From NCBI GenBank assembly GCA_035277545.1, contig DATEKI010000088.1, positions 1-31,380 of the forward strand: a stretch of 31,380 bases of DNA, written 5' to 3'. This stretch comes from 66-474 sp035277545. GTDB taxonomy: Bacteria > Pseudomonadota > Gammaproteobacteria > Xanthomonadales > Rhodanobacteraceae. The notes below the pieces were generated by a model, which was not told the origin of the DNA, made no database searches, and saw only the letters and a program-made list of their open reading frames with translations. Position numbers and translations under genes: made by a program. Below, one piece after another: positions 7,379 through 14,977 of this stretch (its first letter is position 1; every line of letters starts with the position of its first letter).

Positions 7379-8344
7379 TCAAGCCCCGCGGATGCCCAAA
7401 AACAGCGCCACGGCAGAGGCAACAAATTCGCCGCAGCCGGATGCTCCGGGATCGAACGCGCGCGCATCCAGCTCGCTCCGCAGCCATGTCGCCTGCCGCT
7501 TGGCGAGTTGCCGGGTCGCGTCGATCGCGCGCCGGCGAAATGCCTCCGGCGACCCCTGGCCACCGAGGAAATCCCAGGCCTGGCGATAACCCACTGCACG
7601 CAGCGCCGGCAAATCGGCGTGCAAGTCACCGCGTGCGTGCAGGCGCTTCACTTCGTCGAGGAAACCGGCCGCCAACATCGCATCGAAACGTTCGGCGATG
7701 CGCTCACGCAACACGTCGCGATTCGCCGGAACCAGCGCGAGCTTCAGGACGCGGTACGGAAACCGCTGCATCGTTCGTGCGGCGGCATGCAACGCGGTGA
7801 GCGTTTCGCCGGTCAAGTCGATGACTTCCAGCGCGCGCTGGATGCGTTGCGCGTCGCGGGGCCGGATGCGCGCGGCGGCTTCGGGATCGCGTCGCGCCAA
7901 CCGTGCGTGCAGCGCGGGCCAACCGTCGCTTTCCGCTTCCGCGCCCAGGCGTGCGCGCACTTCGGCGTCGGCCGATGGCAGCGCGGAAAGCCCGTGTTCC
8001 AGCGCACGGAAATACAGCCCTGTGCCACCGACCAGCATTGGCACCTTGCCGCGCGCGGTGATGTCGCGCATCGCGGCCAGGGCGTCATCGCGGAACTGCG
8101 CGGCAGAATACGGCTCGCAAGGATCGCGGATGTCGACCAGCGCGTGCGGGTAACGCCGCAAGGTGTCCGCATCGGGCTTGGCGGCGCCGATGTCCAGGCC
8201 ACGGTAAACCAGTGCGGAATCGACGCTGACGAGTCCGAGCGGGAAGCGATCCGACAGTGCACATGCCAACGCGGTCTTGCCGGTGGCCGTCGGGCCCATC
8301 AGGAAGATCGCGGGTGGACGTCGGTCGATGGCGTGTGCCGGCAT
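7379..8344 (-). CDS. miaA: tRNA dimethylallyltransferase
   Basis: MiaA transfers a dimethylallyl group to N6 of A37 in tRNAs that read codons starting with U, the first step of ms2i6A formation. The 321-residue product has the P-loop GPTATGKT (17-24), the SVDSALVYRGLDIGAAKP motif with its catalytic Asp, VGGTGLYFRAL, the RDAQRIQRALEV segment, and the C-terminal AVGYRQAWDFLGG and RRAIDATRQLAKRQATWLR tRNA-binding motifs. Length is normal. The ATG at 8344 has no strong ribosome-binding site, but no better start precedes the P-loop. It is divergent from tdh, separated by 83 bp that must hold both promoters. Confidence 0.96.
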   Translation of the reverse strand: MPAHAIDRRPPAIFLMGPTATGKTALACALSDRFPLGLVSVDSALVYRGLDIGAAKPDADTLRRYPHALVDIRDPCEPYSAAQFRDDALAAMRDITARGKVPMLVGGTGLYFRALEHGLSALPSADAEVRARLGAEAESDGWPALHARLARRDPEAAARIRPRDAQRIQRALEVIDLTGETLTALHAAARTMQRFPYRVLKLALVPANRDVLRERIAERFDAMLAAGFLDEVKRLHARGDLHADLPALRAVGYRQAWDFLGGQGSPEAFRRRAIDATRQLAKRQATWLRSELDARAFDPGASGCGEFVASAVALFLGIRGA

Positions 8345-8390
8345 GCGCGGATTGTACGTTCGGCCGCACTGCGTGCCCGCCGCGGACGCC

Positions 8391-8396
8391 TATAAT
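8391..8396 (+). promoter_or_regulatory. Consensus -10 hexamer (TATAAT) upstream of tdh
   Basis: A perfect TATAAT lies 31 bp before the tdh ATG, giving a predicted 5' leader of about 25 bases. No good -35 hexamer is visible 16-18 bp upstream in the GC-rich sequence, so the promoter may be weak or activator-dependent. An AAGG at 8417-8420 serves as ribosome-binding site. Confidence 0.5.
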
Positions 8397-8427
8397 GCGA
8401 AGGATCACCACCAAGCAAGGCACCGAC

Positions 8428-9459
8428 ATGCCGAACATGATGAGGGCGCTGGTCAAGCGCGACGCCGCGAAGGGCATCTGGATGGACGAGGTGCCGGTGC
8501 CGGAATACGGACACAACGACGTGCTGATCGAGGTCGAAAAGACCGCGATCTGCGGCACCGACCTGCACATCTACAACTGGGACCAATGGGCACAACGGGT
8601 GATCAAGCCCGGTCTCGTGATCGGCCACGAGTTCGTCGGCAAGATCGTCGCGCTGGGCAGCGAAGTACGCGGCTATCGCGTGGGCCAGCGCGTCTCCGCC
8701 GAGGGCCACATCACCTGCGGCATGTGCCGCAACTGTCGTGCCGGGCGCCCGCACCTTTGCCCGAACACGGTCGGCATCGGCGTGAACCGCAACGGCGCCT
8801 TCGCGCAGTACATCGCGATGCCGCAATCCAACCTGTGGCCGGTGCCGGACCAGATCCCCTCGTCGCTGGCCGCGTTCTTCGACCCCTATGGCAACGCCGC
8901 GCACTGCGCGCTGGAATACGACCTGATCGGCGAGGACGTGCTGATCACGGGCGCGGGCCCGATCGGCGTGATCGCGACCGGCATCGCGCGCCACGTTGGG
9001 GCGCGCAACATCGTGGTTACCGACGTCAACGACTACCGCCTGAAGCTCGCTGCCGACATGGGCGCGACGCGCGTGGTCAACGTTTCGAAGCAGCCGCTGC
9101 GCGATGTACTTGGCGAATTGCACATGGAAGGCTTCGACGTGGGCCTCGAGATGTCGGGCAATCCGCGCGCGTTCAACGACATGCTCGACTGCATGTACCA
9201 CGGCGGCAAGATCGCGCTGCTCGGCATCCTGCCCAACGGTTCCGGCATCGACTGGGACAAGGTGATCTTCAAGGGCCTCACCCTGCACGGCATCTACGGC
9301 CGGCGCATGTACGAGACCTGGTACAAGATGACGCAGATGCTGCTGACCGGCTTTCCGTTGCAGAAGGCGCTGACCCACCAACTCGCGATCGACGACTTCC
9401 AGCAGGGCTTCGACCTGATGGCGTCTGGCGAGTGCGGCAAGGTGGTGTGCAGTTGGTAA
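8428..9459 (+). CDS. tdh: L-threonine 3-dehydrogenase
   Basis: Tdh is a zinc-dependent medium-chain dehydrogenase that oxidises threonine to 2-amino-3-ketobutyrate with NAD+. The 343-residue product (E. coli 341) shows catalytic-zinc ligands C42 (AICGTD) and H67-E68 (GHEF), structural-zinc cysteines C97, C100, C103 and C111, and the NAD loop GAGPIG at 175-180. It also carries the threonine-dehydrogenase-specific stretches HIYNWDQWAQ and TLHGIYGRRMYETWYKM. The ATG at 8428 is preferred to an upstream in-frame start because it matches the family N-terminus and has AAGG seven bases before it. Its pathway partner kbl lies on the same strand but 4.1 kb downstream, beyond a DUF748 gene, unlike the adjacent kbl-tdh pair of E. 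coli. Confidence 0.97.
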   Translation: MPNMMRALVKRDAAKGIWMDEVPVPEYGHNDVLIEVEKTAICGTDLHIYNWDQWAQRVIKPGLVIGHEFVGKIVALGSEVRGYRVGQRVSAEGHITCGMCRNCRAGRPHLCPNTVGIGVNRNGAFAQYIAMPQSNLWPVPDQIPSSLAAFFDPYGNAAHCALEYDLIGEDVLITGAGPIGVIATGIARHVGARNIVVTDVNDYRLKLAADMGATRVVNVSKQPLRDVLGELHMEGFDVGLEMSGNPRAFNDMLDCMYHGGKIALLGILPNGSGIDWDKVIFKGLTLHGIYGRRMYETWYKMTQMLLTGFPLQKALTHQLAIDDFQQGFDLMASGECGKVVCSW

Positions 9460-9840
9460 TCGGCAGTCACGTCGACGAACGCCGAGCATCCGGCTCAAGG
9501 AGACAGGCCGCCAGCGCGAGCGTCGGCAGTGGCTGAATCGCCAAGCCGCTGCACCGGGTCGTTCGCCGGCGCTCGCCACATGGCGTCATGCCGGGATGAA
9601 CGTTGCGGCATTTCATGTTCACCAACCTGCGTCTTCCCAAGCATGTGCAAACGCCAACGCTGCGGGTATCCGCCGCAAGTTGATTTCCCCTGGAACTGAA
9701 CGGTGCATGGCAGCTGAAGCGATGCCGCATCGCCGCGTTCGCGTGATCTGCGTAAACTTCAAGCCGTCGGTCGGGATCGGCCGACAAAAGTGCCGCTGAC
9801 CCTCACTTTTTGTTCCTGACGCAATCGGGACATCGACCAC
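9460..9840 (+). other. 381-bp intergenic region between tdh and the DUF748 gene
   Basis: No convincing gene is visible on either strand; the short frames here lack recognisable motifs or ribosome-binding sites. A modest hairpin (GTCGG-CCGAC type) occurs at about 9766-9783, followed by a CACTTTTTG stretch at about 9805-9813. This could be a weak terminator for tdh or part of the promoter of the next gene. Nothing else stands out. Confidence 0.4.
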
Positions 9841-12800
9841 GTGAACGACCTGAAGGCATCGGCGGGCTCCCTTTTCGCGAAAGCACGCGACAAGGCGGAA
9901 CAGCTGTATCGCTCGCACAAGGCGCGCAAGACCGCGCTGATCGTCGCGATCGTGCTGGTGGTGTATGGGCTGCTCGGATTCTTCGCCGCGCCGCCGATCA
10001 TCCGCGCGCAGATCCAGAAACACGCAAGCGCGGCCCTTGGCCGCGAGGTGACGGTCGGTCACGTGCGCTTCGATCCGTACACGCTGCGCCTGCAACTCGA
10101 CCAGTTGCAGGTTGCCGGCCGCGCGGGCCAGCCACCCTTCATCACCGTCGAACGGGCCGTCATCAACGCCTCGTGGACATCGTTGTTCCGGATGGCGCCG
10201 GTGCTGGATGTGCTGGAACTGCACGACCCGCGAATCCGCGTCGCGCGCACCGCACCGGGACAGTTCAATTTCAGCGACATCCTCGAACGGCTTGCGGCAG
10301 AGCCCTCCGGCTCCGGGTCGCCGTTCCGCTATTCGGTCTCCAACATCACGGTACGCGGTGGCGCGGTCGGTTTTGCCGACGCGGTCACGCACTCGACGCA
10401 CCAGATCACAGACATCGATATCGGCATCCCGTTCCTCGCCAACCTGCCCCGCGACGCCGACATCTACGTGCAGCCGCTACTGGCGATGAACGTGGACGGC
10501 AGTCCGCTGCGGATCACGGGCAACACCAAGCCCTTCGCCAACAGCCGCGAGTCGGACATCACCTTCACCCTGCGCCGCCTGGACCTGCCGCGTTACCTCG
10601 CCTACGCGCCCACGCCCCTCCCCTTCAGCATTCCCGCCGGATTCCTAAGCGGCAACCTGACGCTGCACTTCGCTGCGACCACCACGACGCCGCAGCTGCG
10701 GCTGTCGGGCAACCTGCTGTTCGACAATCTCACGCTCGACAGCAACCAGAAGCAGTCGATCCTGATCTTGAAGCAGGGCAGCATGCAGCTGACCGACATC
10801 GAACCGCTGCTGTCGCGCTACGGCTTCGGTGCGATCCGGCTGGACGGCGCGCAGCTCTGGTACACGCAGACGGGTGTCGGGCACAGCAACCTCGACAGCC
10901 TGTTGGCGCCGTCCAGGCCTTCCGCCACGCCGGCGCAGCCCACGGACTTGCGTATCGCGTCGCTGGCGCTCACCGACAGCACCTTCCATTACGCGGATGC
11001 CGACAAGCACACCCTCGACCTCGACCAGCTGCACGGCAACATCGCGGGGCTCAGCCTCACGGCTGCGCCGCCGGCGAAGCTCGACCTCGCGGGCCAGCTT
11101 GACGGTGGCGGCATCGCGGCCAGGGGCACGCTGGACCTCGCGGCTTCGAAACTCGCCGCCGCGTTGACGCTGCAAAACGTCGGGCTTGCACCCCTGCAAG
11201 GCGTGGCGGGGATGCCGCTGGACGGGCACACCGCGGACGGCAAGCTTTCGGCTGCCGGCAACGTGAAGCTCGACTGGGCCAAGGCACTCAACGTCCAGCT
11301 TACGAAAGCGCAGGCCAGCGTGGCCGACTTCGCGCTGACGCCGCGCGGCAAGGATGGCGCCGCACCCATTGCGTGGCAGAAGCTCGATGCCACGCTGGAT
11401 GCCTTCGACCTCGCCACGCAGACCGCGACGCTAAGCGCCGTGACGGCCGATGGCCTGAAGCTTGACGTGCAACGCCTGGCCGACAAGCGCATCAACCTGC
11501 TGCAGCTGTTTGCTTCACCCGCGCAACACGGTGCCCGTGGAAAACCGTCACCGTGGCACTGGTCGGTCGCGCACGTCGGCTTCAAGAATTCCGCGGTTGC
11601 GTTCACCGATGACGCCGCCGGCCCCAAGCCCGTCAAGGTGCAACTCGACAAGCTGGATGGCAGCCTCGGAAAACTCGACGACAAGCTGGACGCGGCCAGC
11701 CCGGTCAAGCTCGCGGGTGCGATCGGGCGCGGCACCTTCAATCTCGCCGGCACCCTGCGTCCGTCGCCGCTGGAAGCCGACCTGCAGGTGGAAACCAAGC
11801 GTCTGGGCATCGCGGACCTGGAGCCGTACATCGGCGTGCCACTGAACGTCACCCTGTCGCGCGCGCAGATCACCAGCCACGGCAAGCTGCACTACGACGC
11901 GCGCGGCGCAACGCCCCAGATCGCCTACCGGGGCGATGCTTCGCTCGACAATGTCAGCATCCAGGACAAGCTGACGGGCGACGATTTCCTGCGCTGGCGC
12001 ACGCTGGCTGCTTCCAACCTCGACGCCAATTACGGGCCGGGCACGCCACGCGTCACGATCGGCAACCTCGCGCTCACTGCGTTCTACGCGCGCATGATCA
12101 TCAACGCGAACGGACGTTTGAACGTATCCGACGTGATCGCCAATCCAGCGGCGCAGCCGGTCTCGGTGACGCGCGCGAACGTGAATGTCGCTGCGGCACC
12201 CAGCCCGGCCACCGTCAGTACTGCGGCCACCACCCCAAGCACGGCACCCGCAGCAGCCGGCACCGCGGCCCCCGCGACGCCGAGCGCGCCACCGGCTGCC
12301 GACATCCGCATCGGCGGCATCACGCTGGCGTATGGCCAGTTGAACTACACCGACGATTTCATCAAGCCCAACTACACCGCCAACCTGACGAAGCTGCACG
12401 GCAAGATCGGCGCGTTCGGCACGCAGGCCAACGCCGCGCCCGCTGCCATCACGCTGGAAGCGGCGTTGAACGACAACGCGCCGGTCGCGATCAACGGCAC
12501 CATGAACCCGCTGCAGCCGGAAGCGCAGCTCGACGTCACCGGCAAGGCCGAGGGCGTCGAACTGGCGCGCGTGAGCACCTATGCGACCCAGTACACCGGC
12601 TATCCGATCACGGGTGGCGAGCTGACCGCGAACGTCCACTACATGCTGGACCAGCGCAAGCTTTCCGCCGACAACCATTTCTTCATCACCCAGCTCACCT
12701 TTGGCGACCGCGTGGAAAGCCCCGGCATCCGGCACCTGCCGGTGAAACTGGCGGTTGCGCTGCTGAAGGACTCGCAGGGCAACGTCAACATCGACCTGCC

Positions 12801-13506
12801 CGTGTCGGGCTCGCTGGACGACCCGCAGTTCAGCATCGGCGGCCTGGTGTGGCGTGCATTCGTGGGCCTGATCGGCAAGGCCGTCACGGCGCCGTTCCGG
12901 CTGCTCAGCGCGGCCTTTGGCGGCGGCCACCACGAGGATCTCGACTACGTGGCATTCGCGCCGGGCTCGGCCGTGCTGGATGCCAACGCGCAATCGCGGC
13001 TGAAACAGATCGCGACCATGCTGCAGCAAAAGCCGGCGCTGAAGCTGCAGATCACCGGCCGCGTCGATCCGGCCAAGGACGTCGCTGGCCTGCGCAAGGT
13101 GACGGTGGACAATCTGATCCGCCGCGCCAAGGTGCAGGACACCGAAGGCAACCACGCCGACGTGTCCGATGCCGCGCTGGCGGCCGTCGAGATCACGCCG
13201 GATGAGTACACCAAGTACCTGAAGCGCGCGTACAAGACCGACGACTTCAAGGGCAAGCCGCGCGACTACCTGGGCCTCAAGCTGCCCAAGCCGCCCGAGA
13301 TGCGCAAGCTGATGGCCGACGCCGTTCCGACCGACCAGAAGGCGCTGCAGGCGCTGGCCGAACGCCGTGCGGACGCGGTGCGCGCCTGGCTGGTGGCCGA
13401 CAAGTTCGCCGGCAGCCGCATTGCCATCGAAGCGCCCAAGCTCAATGCCGAGGGCATCGATAGCGGCGAACCCACCACGCGGGCCCAGTTCGGCGTCGCG
13501 CAGTGA
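9841..13506 (+). CDS. AsmA/TamB-like DUF748 envelope protein with OmpA-like C-terminus
   Basis: This is a 1221-residue protein of the DUF748 family, part of the AsmA-like (repeating beta-groove) proteins of the Gram-negative envelope; relatives are implicated in phospholipid transport or outer-membrane integrity. It has one N-terminal membrane helix (about 32-52, TALIVAIVLVVYGLLGFFAA), then a long beta-rich periplasmic region starting HASAALGREVTVGHVRFDPYTLRLQL. Around residues 783-822 there is a low-complexity Ala/Pro/Thr linker. The C-terminal part holds two halves that resemble an OmpA-type domain: FAPGSAVLDANAQSRLKQIA (about 1038-1057), and LAERRADAVRAWLVADKFAGSRI near 1178-1200. About 110 other residues separate them. 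The GTG start at 9841 has only a weak upstream ribosome-binding site. The gene lies between tdh and kbl. Substrate and exact role are unknown. Confidence 0.85.
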   Translation: MNDLKASAGSLFAKARDKAEQLYRSHKARKTALIVAIVLVVYGLLGFFAAPPIIRAQIQKHASAALGREVTVGHVRFDPYTLRLQLDQLQVAGRAGQPPFITVERAVINASWTSLFRMAPVLDVLELHDPRIRVARTAPGQFNFSDILERLAAEPSGSGSPFRYSVSNITVRGGAVGFADAVTHSTHQITDIDIGIPFLANLPRDADIYVQPLLAMNVDGSPLRITGNTKPFANSRESDITFTLRRLDLPRYLAYAPTPLPFSIPAGFLSGNLTLHFAATTTTPQLRLSGNLLFDNLTLDSNQKQSILILKQGSMQLTDIEPLLSRYGFGAIRLDGAQLWYTQTGVGHSNLDSLLAPSRPSATPAQPTDLRIASLALTDSTFHYADADKHTLDLDQLHGNIAGLSLTAAPPAKLDLAGQLDGGGIAARGTLDLAASKLAAALTLQNVGLAPLQGVAGMPLDGHTADGKLSAAGNVKLDWAKALNVQLTKAQASVADFALTPRGKDGAAPIAWQKLDATLDAFDLATQTATLSAVTADGLKLDVQRLADKRINLLQLFASPAQHGARGKPSPWHWSVAHVGFKNSAVAFTDDAAGPKPVKVQLDKLDGSLGKLDDKLDAASPVKLAGAIGRGTFNLAGTLRPSPLEADLQVETKRLGIADLEPYIGVPLNVTLSRAQITSHGKLHYDARGATPQIAYRGDASLDNVSIQDKLTGDDFLRWRTLAASNLDANYGPGTPRVTIGNLALTAFYARMIINANGRLNVSDVIANPAAQPVSVTRANVNVAAAPSPATVSTAATTPSTAPAAAGTAAPATPSAPPAADIRIGGITLAYGQLNYTDDFIKPNYTANLTKLHGKIGAFGTQANAAPAAITLEAALNDNAPVAINGTMNPLQPEAQLDVTGKAEGVELARVSTYATQYTGYPITGGELTANVHYMLDQRKLSADNHFFITQLTFGDRVESPGIRHLPVKLAVALLKDSQGNVNIDLPVSGSLDDPQFSIGGLVWRAFVGLIGKAVTAPFRLLSAAFGGGHHEDLDYVAFAPGSAVLDANAQSRLKQIATMLQQKPALKLQITGRVDPAKDVAGLRKVTVDNLIRRAKVQDTEGNHADVSDAALAAVEITPDEYTKYLKRAYKTDDFKGKPRDYLGLKLPKPPEMRKLMADAVPTDQKALQALAERRADAVRAWLVADKFAGSRIAIEAPKLNAEGIDSGEPTTRAQFGVAQ

Positions 13507-13581
13507 CACAGCCGGGCAGGCGGCGCTTCACAGGGCGGCCACGCACGATCAAAATAAACCTTTGCCCCGATGGACCCCATC

Positions 13582-14781
13582 ATGAGCTACCCCGGCCAGG
13601 CGCGCTACGCCAGCGAACTCCAATCCATCCGCGACAGCGGGTTGTACAAGGACGAGCGCGTCATCGCCTCGCCGCAGTCGGCCGAGATCACGCTGGCCGA
13701 TGGCCGCAAGGTGCTGAACTTCTGCGCCAACAATTACCTCGGCCTCGCCGACCATCCACGCCTGATCGCGGCCGCGAAGAAGGCGCTGGACACGCATGGT
13801 TTCGGCATGGCTTCGGTCCGTTTCATCTGCGGCACGCAGGACCTGCACAAGCAACTCGAACACGACATCGCGAAGTTCTTCGGTACCGACGACGCGATCC
13901 TGTATGCCGCGTGTTTTGATGCCAACGGCGGCTTGTTCGAGCCGCTACTGGGCGAAGACGATGCGATCATCTCCGATGCGCTGAACCACGCATCCATCAT
14001 CGACGGCGTGCGGCTGTGCAAGGCCAAGCGCTTCCGCTACGCCAACGGCGACGTGGCCGACCTCGAAAAACAACTGCAGGCAGCCGATGCCGCGGGCGCA
14101 CGCACCAAGCTGATTTCAAGCGACGGCGTGTTCTCGATGGATGGCGTGGTCGCACCGCTGGACAAGATCACCCAACTCGCGAAGAAGTACAACGCGCTGG
14201 TGCACATCGACGAATGCCACGCGACGGGTTTCCTCGGCAAGACCGGTCGCGGTTCGGCCGAAGTACACGGCGTGATGGACAGGATCGACATTTTCACCGG
14301 CACGCTGGGCAAGGCGCTGGGCGGCGCGGTCGGCGGCTTCACCACCGGACGCAAGGAAATCATCGACATGCTGCGCCAGCGTTCGCGGCCGTACCTGTTT
14401 TCGAATTCATTGCCGCCGGCGCTGGTCGCGGCATCGATCGAAGTGTTGAAGATGCTGGACGAGGCCGGCGACCTGCGCGAAAAACTCGCGGAGAACACCA
14501 GGTATTTCCGCGAGGCCATGACGAAGGCGGGTTTCGAGATCAAACCGGGCAACCATCCGATCGTTCCGGTGATGACGCACGACGCCAAACTCGCGCAGGC
14601 GATGGCAGCCGGCCTGCTGGACGAGGGCATCTATGCGATCGGGTTCTTCTTCCCGGTGGTGCCGGAAGGCAAGGCGCGCATCCGCACGCAGATGTGCGCG
14701 GCGCACACGCGCGAACACCTGGATCGCGCGATCGCGGCGTTCACCAAAGTCGGGCGCAAGGTCGGGTTGCTGAAGGCTTGA
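13582..14781 (+). CDS. kbl: 2-amino-3-ketobutyrate CoA ligase (glycine C-acetyltransferase)
   Basis: Kbl is a PLP enzyme of the alpha-oxoamine synthase family. It cleaves 2-amino-3-ketobutyrate with CoA to glycine and acetyl-CoA, completing the pathway begun by Tdh. From the ATG at 13582 it is 399 residues (E. coli 398). Visible motifs are VLNFCANNYLGLADHP, SVRFICGTQDLHKQLE, SDALNHASIIDG, DECHATGFLGKTGRG and the PLP-lysine site GTLGKALGG with K244, the same number as in E. coli. That agreement supports this start over an ATG four codons upstream at 13570; neither has a strong ribosome-binding site. It follows the DUF748 gene by 75 bp and may share its transcript. Confidence 0.96.
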   Translation: MSYPGQARYASELQSIRDSGLYKDERVIASPQSAEITLADGRKVLNFCANNYLGLADHPRLIAAAKKALDTHGFGMASVRFICGTQDLHKQLEHDIAKFFGTDDAILYAACFDANGGLFEPLLGEDDAIISDALNHASIIDGVRLCKAKRFRYANGDVADLEKQLQAADAAGARTKLISSDGVFSMDGVVAPLDKITQLAKKYNALVHIDECHATGFLGKTGRGSAEVHGVMDRIDIFTGTLGKALGGAVGGFTTGRKEIIDMLRQRSRPYLFSNSLPPALVAASIEVLKMLDEAGDLREKLAENTRYFREAMTKAGFEIKPGNHPIVPVMTHDAKLAQAMAAGLLDEGIYAIGFFFPVVPEGKARIRTQMCAAHTREHLDRAIAAFTKVGRKVGLLKA

Positions 14782-14812
14782 GCTTGCCGTCCCGTTGTCG
14801 ATTGCCGCCACT

Positions 14813-14913
14813 CTCGTCATTCCGACGCGGCGCAGCCGCAATCCGGAACCCAGTGCCTTGCAGCGAAGTGAAAATACGAGCCACTGGGTCCCGGCTTTCG
14901 CCGGGATGACGAG
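14813..14913. repeat. 101-bp intergenic palindromic repeat between convergent kbl and hex
   Basis: The unit begins CTCGTCATTCCGACG and ends CCGGGATGACGAG, so its ends are inverted copies. Inside, ACCCAGTG and CACTGGGT form a second inverted pair, and CCCGGC-TTTC-GCCGGG a terminal hairpin. Sequences of the GTCAT-CCCG / CGGGATGAC type are common dispersed intergenic repeats in Xanthomonadales, as I recall them. It lies between two convergent genes, where it could act as a 3'-end structure for either transcript. Confidence 0.6.
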
Positions 14914-14977
14914 CAACCGTTTGGGCACGGTTGCCTGAAGCACTTGGCGTGAGAGGAGCGCCAACGTGCCCTGCCGA

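Noticed and set aside
11548..13509. A 653-codon minus-strand frame inside the DUF748 gene
   Set aside because: It mirrors the real plus-strand gene, has no start context and no recognisable motif.
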